From positions 1 to 64,000 of the forward strand of contig JAAAUF010000011.1 in assembly GCA_015499985.1 (NCBI GenBank): DNA of 64,000 bases, written 5' to 3'. The notes under the pieces are model-generated. The model saw only the letters and a list, made by a program, of their open reading frames with translations. It did no database searches and was not told the DNA's origin. Source of the DNA: Haplosporangium gracile. Lineage: Eukaryota; Mortierellomycota; Mortierellomycetes; Mortierellales; Mortierellaceae. Of this stretch, positions 46,364 to 57,775 are shown piece after piece. Positions within the stretch are counted from its first letter, which is position 1, and each line of letters begins with the position of its first letter. The position numbers and the translations under genes were made by a program.

Positions 46364-49300
46364 ATGGGTTTGCAGTTGATCTACGTCCTCGCTACTGTGC
46401 CCTTGGCAGTCTCGCTCACCTCGGGCGCTATCTGCGCTGTCGCTTCTCGATCATCCGCTATCAGACTCGCCGCCTCGGGGCCCGACCATCTCACCGCCAC
46501 CCCTTCGGCTCTCGAAGGTCCCTCGGTCTTCAACCACACCCACCTCAAACAGCACGTAACTGCCGATAACAGTGACACTACCACCGACATCCAGCCCAAG
46601 GCCAAGGAGATCAAGATCCGATCCGTTCTTCTCTTCCTTCTCTCGCTCATCCCTACTGCCTTTGTCATCGTCTCCTTGGTGCTGGGTCTTTTGCCAGGCT
46701 CGGACGATCGTACTCTCTTCCAACGGCTCTATGCACCCCTTGTCACCCTTGCAGGATGGCTCTTTGCTCTCGCCCTCTTACTTGCCATGATGACCCACCG
46801 TATCCGCTTCGTCAATGCGATCCAGTCTCTGCAGTGGTTTTATACAACCACCGTCGGTGTCCTTCTCTATCAGTTCTGGATTCGCCTCGACTTTATTCTC
46901 AAGGGTCCCTCCTCGTACACGTCCGACATGTGGATCTTCTTTGCTCTCTCAGGCGTTGCCTTTGTCTTGTGCGGCATTGCCTTGACCATGCCTTCTGAGC
47001 TCGACTTTGACTTTGTCCATCAATTTGGATATGGGTACTCATCCGTAAGTAAATCGAAAGTAAACATTTTCCATCTGGTCAAGCTACAGAAGCAAGAACG
47101 GGAGATGATCTCTTTTTATCCATAGCGGTTTGTGAAAGAAAACGACGACGCAATGGAGGATGGTTGCCTTTTTGGTGTGGACGGCACCATCTCTGTTTAT
47201 CCCCATTAATGTATTATTGCCAAGATGGGGGGTTTTTTGTGCCTGCTCTATGTTGCGTATTCTGTACTGACGACTGTCATTGGGAGTTTTCCCGCCATAC
47301 GCTTTCCTCACATATCAATTAGGCCAGCCATGAAATGGGAACAGAGTCGTATGCCTCGTACCTCTCATGGCTCTTCTTCTCCTGGTTCAACACCGTCATT
47401 GAGGTCGGCACCACAAAGACCCTTAACCAGACCGATCTGCCAGAGTTGCTGCCCCAATTGCGTGCTAGAACCATCTGGTCCCAGTTCCAAGTCTTCCAGA
47501 ATGCAAGGTATGGACTCGGGTCTATGTTACCAAACTAAGGCATCATTCTTGTACACGTTCCCATACACCACTGTTCGCCCCCGTCCCATCACGTACTATG
47601 CCGCCTATCTCCTACTGCGCAGTTTGAATGTTGCTTGGAAGGAGGGAACACTCGCCGGATAAATATGTTGCAGTGAAAGAGGACTCATCTTCAACGTGGC
47701 GCAAAGAATTCCCATGAGTAACAGATGTCACAGTATCTAATGTCATATTAACTTTCACCCTCCCTCCTTTTTGACTCATCTGTTACGATTTCATTCAATG
47801 GAAACAGAGCGTCCGCGTCTCTCCTTAGACGCATCCTCATATTCAATGCCGCCAGTTTACTCTGGCAAATGGCCTTTGTCGTCGTCTCGACCTGCCTCGA
47901 CTTTTCCGTCCCCTACTTCCTCAAGCTGTTCCTCTCGTACATCAATGACCCCACAGTCCCTCCCAAAGTCGCTTATTTGTATGTCGTCCTCATCTTTGTT
48001 GCTCAGGTCTCGCGTTCCCTCGTCCAGTCACAGATGTTCTACATGGGACGCAAAATCAATGTCGCTCTCATGGCCCTCTTGAACGCGGAGATCTACGCAA
48101 AGACTCTCACCCGCCGCGACATGAGTGGATTGGTTGACAAGAGCAAGAAAGGTGCTGCAGCTGGAAAGGACAAGGACGATAAGAAGAATAATGCTCCCGC
48201 CAGTGCAGGAAAGGTCGTCAACCTCATGTCGACCGATACTGTCCGTGTCTCTGGAGTTGTCAACTTCTGGCACATTGGAATCTCTTCGCCCATCGGTATC
48301 GCTCTTGGAACTTATCTTCTGTACGACCTCATTGGATGGAGCTCGATTGTTGGAATGTCTATTTTGGTCGTTACCATCCCCGTCAACAAGGCTGTCAGGA
48401 AGCGCTATGCCAAGGGTCAACGCGAGCTCTCGAGTGCTCGCGATGAGCGCGTCACTTTGATGGGCGAGGTATTCTACTTGTGAAGTTTGTCCGCCGCTTT
48501 CTGGATCATTTAAAACGCTGTTTCATACTTGCTGCAAATAATTTTTAACCAATTTCCAAAAACTTCGCGCTCATCTTATAGTTGATTGCTGGAATCCGTA
48601 TGATCAAGTTCTTTGCTTGGGAACTGTCGTTCAGTGAAAAGGTCTTGAAGGCCAGAGAGTTTGAGCTCAAGAAGTTGGTCAATGGTAAGTTGTCAATGCC
48701 AAAGCAATTCATACATGTGAAGCTCAGACTAAGAGACGACAAATTATTTCTTGACACCAACTCGTTATATTGTTATATTTTATCTCCTGCACAGTTTACA
48801 AGAACACCATTCTTTTCCAGATCGTTTGGTTCTCTTCGCCTCTTCTCGTCACCATTTGCAGTTTCTTCTGTTATGCCAAGATCCAAAAGGGCGAGTTCAC
48901 TCCTGCCGTCGCTTTCACCGCTATGGTCCTCTTCACTCGTTTGAAGGCTCCTTTGAACGGCCTGCCCGCCGTCTACATGGCCCTCACCAATGCCAGCGTC
49001 AGTTTGAACCGTATTGCCGAGTACTTGGAGGAACCTAACATCAAGAACGTCTTTGAGAACAGGCGCAAGTCCAATAATGCGCCCGAGATTGGCATGAAGG
49101 ATATGAGCGCCCAGTGGTGGACTACTGATAGCGCCAAGACGACTAACGAGGACAACGCAACTCAAGCTCGCACAGAGGACGCAGACCAGTTCATACTTCG
49201 AAACATCAACGTCTCCTTCCCCATCGGAGAACTTTCGATTGTTTGCGGACCCACCGGAAGTGGAAAGACGTCGCTTTTGATGGCCATGCTCGGAGAAATG

Positions 49301-52242
49301 GACGTTTTGGTTGGAAACATCTATCTGCCAAGGCGACCCCTTGATGGCGGCAAGGATATCGACTCCGCCACTGGACTTATCAACGACGGAGTCGCCTTTG
49401 TTTCCCAGCAGGCTTGGCTCCAGAACGCATCGATCCGTGACAACATTCTTTTCGGAAGTCGGTACGAAGAGGACCGCTACAACGAGGTCATCGAGGTCTG
49501 TGCTTTGAAGAGAGATCTGGAGATTCTGGAGGACGGCGATCAGACCGAGATTGGAGAGAAGGGAATCACTTTGTCTGGCGGTCAGAAGCAGCGCGTCTCT
49601 CTGGCACGTGCCATTTACTCTCGTTCCCGCCATGTGCTCTTGGACGACTGCCTCTCTGCTGTCGATGCTCATACTGCCGAGCACATCTATGGAAAGTGCC
49701 TTGTTGGACCCATCATGAAGAATCGTACCTGCATTCTTGTCACCCACCACGTCCGTCTCTGTATCCCAACTGCAAAGTTAGTTGTATTGATGCAAAACGG
49801 AGAAATTACACTTCAGGGAACCGTTCAGCAACTTCGTGAACAAGGAACTCTTTCCCAGGTTATGGAGGAGGATGACGAGGAGCCGGTCACCGACTCGGAT
49901 GCTGACACTGTTGGCGATAATGATGTTGGATCTTCGTCGACAATTACCAAGCCCCCCAAGCTGCGCAGGAAGTCAACTGCAAAGGATCTCAATGCTGCGA
50001 ATGCCCCTGCTGAACCTGCCAAGGACGCTAAGAAGTTGGTTCTGGAAGAGACTCGCCAGGAGGGTCGTGTGAAGTGGTCGATTTACCAGGTCTACGTCAA
50101 CGCCGTTGGTGGTATCCCCTTCTGGCTCCTCTTGTTGGCTGTCTTTGCTTTGACCCGTACCGTTGAGGTCTCCGAGTCTCTCTGGGTCCGTGAGTGGGCC
50201 AACTCCTATGCTCCCGATACCGCCTTGACCAAGTTCATGTTCACCAAGATGTATGCCCTTGCCGGATTCTCGACATCGACCCCTGCCTCTGCCCCCGTCT
50301 ACGCCGAAACCCGTGTTTTCCAGACCCAGCCAGTCTACTACAACAATCCCATTGCACTAATCGATAACGCCACTTTCACCACAATGGATCTGGATTCCGA
50401 AAAATCCTTGGGCAGGCCTGAGAAGCACGGCACCAACTACTACCTTGCTATTTATGCCCTCATCTCCATCAGCGCCAGCTTGGCTCATATCCTTCAGACC
50501 ATCGTCCTCTATTTTGGATCCCTCCGTGCCGCCAGGTTGCTCTACAAGAAGCTTCTCATGGCCGTCGTCCGCGCCCCTCTTCGATTCTTTGACACCACTC
50601 CCGTCGGTCGTATCATGAACCGCTTCTCGAACGACTTTGAGACCGTCGATAGCTCGATTGCCAACAACTTTTCGCAGCTTTTGTCGCTCACTATCTCTGT
50701 CAGCTCCATTATCATTGTCCTTGCCTACATCACACCCGCCTTCGTGTTTGTCGCTGCCATCATTTCGGTCGCCTACTTGGCAGTGGGAAAGAAGTACATC
50801 AGCACTTCTCGGGAGCTGAAGCGTCTCCACTCCGTTTCCCGTTCTCCCATCTACTCCATGTTCGGCGAGACTTTGGCTGGTTTGTCGACCATCCGTGCTT
50901 TCAGCGAGCAGAGTCGATTCATGAGCGATCTTTTGGTTAAGATTGACGACAGCAACCGACCCTTCTACTTCTTGTGGATTGCCAACCGCTGGTTGTCTGT
51001 TCGTTCCGATTCGATTGGTGCCATTGTCGCCCTGTCCTCTGGTGTGTTTATTCTCATGCACCCCGCTGGAATCGATGCCGGTACTGCTGGTTTGGCCTTG
51101 ACTTATGCCCTCGAGTTTGTCGCCCTTGTCAACTTCTTGGTCCGCGAGTACACCCAGATTGAGATGGAGCTGAACGCCATCGAGCGTATCACCGAGTACA
51201 CTGTCATGGCCCAGGAGCCCCCTGCCATCGTCGAAGGTCGCCGTCCTCCAGCTGCTTGGCCCACTGAGGGTACCATTGAGGTCAAGGACTTGGAGCTCAA
51301 GTACGCTCCTGATCTCGAGACTGTCTTGAGAGGAATCTCCTTCAAGGTTGGATCCCGCCAAAAGATTGGGGTCGTTGGAAGGTAATAGCGTGTTTCGTTT
51401 CTTACTGTTCGTTACAACTTTGTTCCATGTCATGTAAAAATAGACCATCAATTAATGGTCTGACTATTGCCATCACCGAATTGAATAGAACGGGGTCAGG
51501 GAAGAGTACTTTGGCGCTGTCACTGTTCCGCTTTGTGGAGCCAGTTGCTGGAAGCATTCATATCGATGGGATCAACATTGGTGACATTGGATTGGATGAC
51601 CTTCGTTCTCGCTTGACCATTATCCCTCAGGACCCTATGCTCTTCACCGGTACCATTCGCTCAAACTTGGATCCCTTCAACAGCCATGTCGACAATGAGC
51701 TTTGGGAGGCCCTGCAGCGTGTCCACCTTGTCAGCTCTGGTCAGGATTCATTGGCCAACAGCGACAATGAGGGTGACGAAAGCACTGGATCGTCAACCAC
51801 CGGACCTGTTACAGCCGCCATCAAAACCAACGTTTCCTTCTCGAGTCTCGACAACCCTGTCAGCGAGGGAGGATCCAACTTTTCTCAGGGCCAGCGTCAA
51901 CTCCTGTGCATGGCGCGTGCATTGCTGAGAAACTCCAAGATCATTGTGATGGACGAGGCGACGGCGTCGGTTGATTTTGCGACGGACAAGGCGATTCAGT
52001 CTGCGATCCAGCGCGAGTTTGAGAATTCGACGGTAGTGTGCATTGCTCATCGGTTGAACACTATTATTCTGTACGACAAGGTGTTGGTGTTGGACCACGG
52101 CAAGGTGTTGGAGTTTGATACCCCAGCTAACCTTCTGGACAATAGCAAGGGTCATAAGACGCACTTCAGAGAGATGTGCGAGCGGTCGGGCGAGCTGGAT
52201 GTCCTCCTCGACATGGTCAAGAACCAGTCGCGTTCCGCTTAG
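46364..52242 (+). CDS. ABCC/MRP-type full-length ABC transporter
   Basis: Six exons (46364-47044, 47323-47507, 47808-48468, 48582-48684, 48795-51381, 51489-52242) join to about 1,656 aa. The layout TMD0-TMD1-NBD1-TMD2-NBD2 is that of ABCC pumps such as Ycf1, Bpt1, Ybt1 or MRP1, which export glutathione conjugates, bile salts or drugs, often into the vacuole. Residues 1-220 form TMD0. NBD1 has Walker A GPTGSGKTSLL (about 695), LSGGQKQRVSLARA (about 803) and Walker B HVLLDDCLSAVD (about 823), where Asp replaces the catalytic Glu. NBD2 has Walker A GRTGSGKST (about 1405; the last intron splits its Arg codon), FSQGQRQLLCMARA and IIVMDEATASVD with the Glu. So only site 2 looks fully catalytic, as usual for ABCC. 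NBD2 has an extra Asn/Ser/Thr-rich insertion before the signature. A Lys-rich loop lies in TMD1. The substrate is unknown. Confidence 0.93.
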
Positions 52243-52435
52243 ATTCAGTCATAGTTATTTTATCCACTTATTTTTCCTCATGCCATTTTTCACAAATTTC
52301 ATTTGCCACCAATTTTATTTAATTCATACACAGTCACATTCAGCGTGTGTTGATAAACAAACTCGATTTTTTTTTATTATTTCTTTCGCTCCATTGTCTT
52401 TTTCGAAACATATACATCTCTCTCGACACAACACA

Positions 52436-55296
52436 ATGGGAGCCGACAAGAAACGGAAACATTCCAAGGAGGACGAGGCCAAGAAGGCCAAGAAGAGCAG
52501 AAGCAGTAGCAGCAAGTCGACCGCCCCTGTTGAGTTAGTAGCTGTCGAGGAGCAGGACCAGCCGAGCAAGAAAGCCAAGAAGGAGAAGAAGGACAAGGAG
52601 GTGAAGGAGAAGAAGAGCAAGAAGGAGAAGAAGGAAAAGAAAGACAAGAAGGAGAAGAAGGAGAAGAAGGATAAGAATACCGCCAAATTCGATTCTTCCG
52701 ATGACGAGTCAAGCGCATCTTCCAGCCCTACTCCTCTCAGCGACACCACCAGCATGGATGTGGATGAGGATGAGGATGAGGGCGAGATTTCCACTGCACC
52801 CATCGTTCCTGTGCTTTCTGCAACAGATATCATTGCACAGTACAAGAAGGCCAAGGAGAGCAAGATTAAGGTTATCGTCGCCAGTAATGGATCAAGTAGT
52901 CAGAACTTGGAGAACTCGCAGAAGGCTGCCGCTGAGGGTTCTGCAAAGCCGTTCTATGTTGCCCAGATGGGTGCCAAAGGTTTGTACTTGGAGAAATGGT
53001 TATTATGTGCTCCATTTGACGCCGGTTCGAGTGCAGATGTAAAATTACGAGAAACTAACACTGTTGTGTTTTTCTTATTTATCTTCTCATTAGTGGACGA
53101 GAACGGACTGACGAGGAAAGAGAGGCGTCTTTTGAAGATTAAGCAGAAGCAGATGGACAGAAAGAGCGAAGGAGATGGTGAACCTGCGTTCAACATTAAG
53201 GCTGGACACGAGATGCTCACTCTCAAGGTAAGCACGCATGCTATTTAATGTGTAACTATACATTTTCACGAACGACAAGTGTCTTTGCGCTAACATTTCT
53301 GTTTCCACTATTTTACGATAGGACTTACGCGACTTGATTGTATTTATCCTGACTGAGACGCCATCATTGCCCTGGGTAGAGGTGAAGAACAAGTTCAAGA
53401 TCGATAAGGTCGTAATGATCTACGTTTCAGGACTAGACCCTCGACTCTTCCACATCAACCTTCAATCACCCGATGCACACAAGGCCGTCACATGGGGCGA
53501 ACGCGTGGAGAAGAACAAGGGTGTGGTTACGGAACTAGATTATTTGCGCTGGAATTTCGAGCAGGTCAATGTTGTCAAGGCCACAGGCGACAAGTTCAGA
53601 ATTCACTCGCCTACCAACACTCTTTTGAGTGTGCCCCTGAGTAACTCAGAGAAGATGAAGCGTGAAAAAGAGAAGAAAGGTAAACATTTAACAAACTTTG
53701 CCATTTGTATCGTTCAGCGCTTCCAAACCAGAGCCACCATTCCGACAGGTACTAATGTAACACCTTCATGTTATTTTTCCTTAATATAGCCGCCAAGTCA
53801 GCAAAGAACAGGAAGCCAGAAAACTTCATGATGACACTGGAAGAGCTCCGCGAAAACAGCTTCCCTATACCTCATTATCTGGATCCCAGCCTTCCTGAGC
53901 TGAAGGACGGCTGGAAGGAGACTGCCAAGCTGGCAAAGACGACACTTTCGCCTCCCCCCAAGAAGATGCTTGCCATGGATTGTGAGATGGTACGAACGGA
54001 TGCCTTGTCATTTGGCAGTGGCTTCAGATCCGTCTTGTTGCACCTTTTTCAGTTTTCTTTAAAACGCCTTTGAGCCAGCGAATTGTTGTTAATCACATTC
54101 GGTTCATTTTTGTCATATACAGTGTAGGACAAATGCAGGACAGGAGTTGACTCGAGTGACGCTGATTGACGAGGCAGGCAAAACTGTCTACGATGAATTG
54201 GTGATGCCCGAAAACCCCATTCTGGACTACTTGACACAATACTCTGGTATGACTGCAGCCCGTCTTAACGGTGTCACAACCCGTCTGGCTGAAGTGCAGG
54301 AGAAGCTGAAGGAATTTGTGGACTACAACACCATCCTAGTCGGACACTCTCTCGAAAACGATATGAAAGTTTTGAAGGTATGCTTTAATTTTTATGTTGT
54401 GTAATGTCAATGTGCACTGTTCGAAAACGAGGCGTATTTGCTACTGAAGGTGAACGCGCAAACTAACGCGACCCCTTGTTTGCCTTGATTCATAGCTTGC
54501 ACATCCGTTCATTATCGATACCAGTTTGGTCTACCATCATACCCGTGGTCCACCATACCGTCCCGGTTTGAAGTGGCTCGCTCAAAAATGGCTCCAGCGT
54601 CAGATTCAGGCCAACTTGGAGCGCGGACACGATTCTGCAGAGGATGCGCTTGCCTGTATGGATCTAATCAAACTCAAATTGACCAAGCCTGTTGGATTTG
54701 GAGAGTATGAACAGGACCAGGAATCTCTCTTTGCTCGTCTCCAGAGGTTCAACAACCCTAAGACTTCGGTTTTGATTGATTCTGACGCCTTTGCTGGTCA
54801 GTCTGCGACGACCACGATTCGGACAATGAGTGACGAGGAAGTTGTTGCAGCTGTTCCTGAGGCGATCAAGAACCACAACTTTGTCTGGGCACGGTTAAGA
54901 GATATCGAGATCAACCACGGCAAGGTACCCTTTGTCGAGTTGGCCGAGGGCCAGATTGCCGATAAGGGTCGTCTGTCAAAGGTCAGCAGTGGTGATAAAA
55001 TCCAGGCTTCGGAGGAGGAGATCCGACAGGGACTGCGATCGGTTGATAAGTCAATTGAGCGGATTATGGAGACCTTGCCGCCCCGTACTGCTGTGATTGT
55101 GACGAGTGGTCAAGGCGATCATCGTGAGGTGTCTAGGCTGCAGCAGCGCCAAAAGAAGTTTATGGAACTCTACAAGACCAAGCACCTGTCCGAGATTCCC
55201 AAGGAGGAGCACTTCCTGGAGGCTGATGAGAACTTGTTGGCTAAGGCTGTTGAGGTTGCCAAGAGTGGTGTTTGCTTCCTGAAGATCAAGCAGTAG
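52436..55296 (+). CDS. REX1: REX1/RNH70-type RNA 3'-5' exonuclease
   Basis: Six exons (52436-52979, 53094-53227, 53322-53679, 53790-53989, 54123-54377, 54496-55296) give about 763 aa. The family is the DEDDh exonuclease Rex1/Rnh70 and its relatives, which trim 5S rRNA, 5.8S rRNA and tRNA 3' ends in the nucleus. Residues 1-90 are Lys/Glu-rich with repeated KKEKKEKKDK blocks, a likely nucleolar signal, followed by a Ser/Asp-rich acidic patch. Residues 180-320 form the conserved N-terminal region (SGLDPRLFHINL). The exonuclease domain has Exo I AMDCEM (Asp 409, Glu 411), Exo II GHSLENDM (Asp 492) and Exo III HDSAEDALA (His 542, Asp 547), so all catalytic residues are present. The start at 52436 is the first Met after the ABC gene stop; only 193 bp separate the two genes. 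The donor of exon 1 is GTTTGT, weaker than the rest. Confidence 0.92.
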
Positions 55297-56381
55297 CTTC
55301 GGGCAGCTTTGAGTGATTGAGAGAGAGAATGAAAAATTAGAGAATTAAAGAAAAAAAAAAGTGAAAAAAAGCTCGTTGTATTGGTTTGTTGCTCTGAACT
55401 GGTTTTCTTCTTCGTTTCCAACAACAACGCTCATCCCACCCCCCTATCTTTACGAAAGTTGCCTTGGTTAATGACCATTATCCTCATCCCCAGCCCCTTT
55501 CCTGAACAATACGCCCACTTCCATCTCTCTTCATTTTAATATGGCGCCTTTTCTGGTCCATGAAGAGCCATCTGCGTGTCGGACGAAAGAAGACATAACG
55601 CGACAACATCTTTGAGCGCGAAGCAAGGTGTCGTTGCAAGGGAGGAGAGTCTTTTTGCTGTTCTTGTTGCTGCCCTTCCTTTCCTTTCCTTTCCTCTTCC
55701 TTTTTGTCCATCTCCTGGCTAATGAAAAGGGAGTGAGAAATGCTGTAGAAAATCAAAAGCCACAGCATCCAACACAATACACCACAACCACGACATTATT
55801 TTTCTCCAACGGAAAAATTAGATCCCTTTTGCTCCGTAAAAAATGGGAGTTGTTTTCTCACTCCTTAGAAAGTTAACCCACCCTCCTTTTCATCTCCTTC
55901 CTTCTCCCCATCTTTGTGCTATCAGGAATAACCAAAGTTTCTTCTTTGCAAGGAGTGTAGAAGACAAGGAAAGAACAAGGGGGGCAGTTTGTTTTTGTAT
56001 ATGTGTGTTGATGAATAATTGGATTCGCCCGACAAAGGATGAAAGGAGGGGGATGAAGACAGTTGGTATTCTATTCCGCCCAAGCAGTGTAACGCAATTT
56101 GACATCAAACCGAACGCGCCTTATTCTCATAATGTTTTGTTCCTATGAGCAACGAACACAAAGAAGGGGGGTACTTGCAAATCATAGGGGGTGAAAAGGG
56201 AAAAAGAAGAATTGACTCTCATAGATTTGTTTTTTCTACTTTACCTTTTTTTCATCCTCGCCTCGTCCTCTCACTCGACTTTTTTTCCCTTCAACCTTCT
56301 TAACCTCATCCACCAACACTAAAAAAGTCGCATGGGTCCTTCTTTTTACCAACACAACTCAGCAACAAACACATACATACA
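55297..56381. other. Intergenic, PDI promoter
   Basis: This 1,085-bp stretch lies between the REX1-type gene and the PDI-like gene. It has a short CCTTT repeat at about 55672-55695 and a CT-rich leader from about 56230 to 56330. No coding frame with a domain is recognised. Confidence 0.5.
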
Positions 56382-56886
56382 ATGCGTATCTCGAGTAAAA
56401 CTGCATTGGTCACCTTGGTTGCCACAGCCATGATCACTAGAGTCGCCCCAGGAACAGCAGCCACAGATTCTGAGGCCAAGGTGTTGACTTCAGAGAACTT
56501 TAAGGATGTGATCAACCAAAAGTTTGTCCTTGTGGACTTTTATGCCCCCTGGTGCGGACACTGTCAGAACCTTGGTAAGTCATCATCCGTCAGTATGGAT
56601 CAGGAGCATAAACAACAGGTAGCTTGTTGGTTTTAAATGGGCTTAATCGATCAGCTCATCAGTCGCAGCAGAATACGGCGATCGCTAACGTTTTTTTTTT
56701 TGCGTTTTTCTTCCTCCCTCACATTTTTCGAACGTGCGTACGAATAACAGAGCCCGAGTACGAGGCTGCCGCCAAGTGGTTGAAGGAAAACGAGACGATC
56801 CAGCTAGCCAAGATCGACTGTGTGGCCGAGAAGGAAATCTGCAAGAGCTGCGAATTGGCAGCTAACCCCACCCTCAAGATCTTCAT
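56382..56886 (+). pseudogene. Protein disulfide isomerase, 3' part missing
   Basis: The first two exons (56382-56574 and 56751 to about 56886) encode a signal peptide (about residues 1-27) and the start of a thioredoxin fold with YAPWCGHCQNL, the PDI active site. After it come PEYEAAAKWL, LAKIDCVAE and NPTLKIF, which end in the middle of the domain. At 56887 either a GTAATT donor begins an intron or a TAA stop follows one codon later. The remaining half of the thioredoxin domain and any second domain should follow, but within 75 bp there is a run of N (56960-56966) and a poly(A) stretch, then transposon sequence. The gene is therefore truncated by insertion, or broken by assembly; if the latter, the gene may be intact in the organism. 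ER localisation is expected from the family; the retention signal is not visible. Confidence 0.75.
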
Positions 56887-56959
56887 GTAATTGTGCTTTC
56901 TATCTTGTTCTTCATGTCTCGCTCCTCAATTCTCGACATAGTTGATAGGTTTATAGTTA

Positions 56960-56966
56960 NNNNNNN
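56960..56966. other. Assembly gap (7 N)
   Basis: Seven N are followed by a near-pure A run up to about 56990. Order or content across this point may be unreliable. Confidence 0.98.
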
Positions 56967-57095
56967 AGAAAAAAAAAAAAAAAAAAAAAGGCAAGGTGAG
57001 GAATACACCCAGGATCAAAAGTGTGTTGGAAGAGCGATATTATTCTCCATTCTGGCCTGTACTATTTTTTTTTTTTACTTCGCCAGCCTTGCAGC

Positions 57096-57238
57096 CAGTG
57101 AACCACCGCTCTACTTCAAGTGCAAAAATTGGCGTTTTCTGCCACCTTCCGGTGGAGCTATCGGTGTGCTGGAGTGAGGGTCCACCGGACGAGAAATTAA
57201 ATAAACGGTCACACACACCTGTTCTCCTTCCGGTGTAC
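57096..57238 (+). repeat. Left inverted arm of hAT element
   Basis: This 143-bp arm pairs with 60493-60637 in reverse orientation with only a few mismatches and a 2-bp length difference. It includes TCCACCGGACGAGAAATTAA, shared by both ends. Confidence 0.9.
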
Positions 57239-57775
57239 TTTTATTATCTATGCTAGTATACACCTATGCTCTGTCTGGCTCTCTGTTGTACATCACTTGT
57301 TTTGCCACCCAGTATGCGTCGTAAAAACCATGCTACATTTGACCTTCGTCCACGCACATCAGCCTTCGCTTTGCCTTTCATCATCGCTCCCCAAACGATA
57401 ATGTCTTCCCTAAAAGCATTTCCTCGCAGTTGTCACTCCTCTTGCTCACTCATAGCCCTTATTTTTTTTTTCTGTCCTTGCTTCGTTTCCAACTCACTCA
57501 ACTCACTCTTCCACCTTCTTCACCCGCTGGTAAGTCCCCAGTTTCATCCACGCCCGCGATAGTTTCAGCACATACACCAATAAAGCAGGAGCAAATACTT
57601 GATTTACACGTAATGATTTCTCCATTATATCAACACGACACCCCTCCCTCTTACTCATATCACTTGGTCGCCACCCGCGTTCGTATTCGTCCGCTCTCGG
57701 ATTTCTCGTTCTTAAACCCATTCGTTCAAAGAGAACCACGCGTAATGTCTGATATGCTTTATAAAAGAAAAGGAT

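Noticed and set aside
48773..51451. Two antisense frames of 325 and 364 codons
   Set aside because: They are mirrored from the ABC transporter exon, whose Walker and signature motifs establish the plus strand as coding.
56893..57256. Frames reading through or after the N gap
   Set aside because: They cover unknown bases and the hAT arm; the matching peptide on the other arm shows that they are repeat translations.
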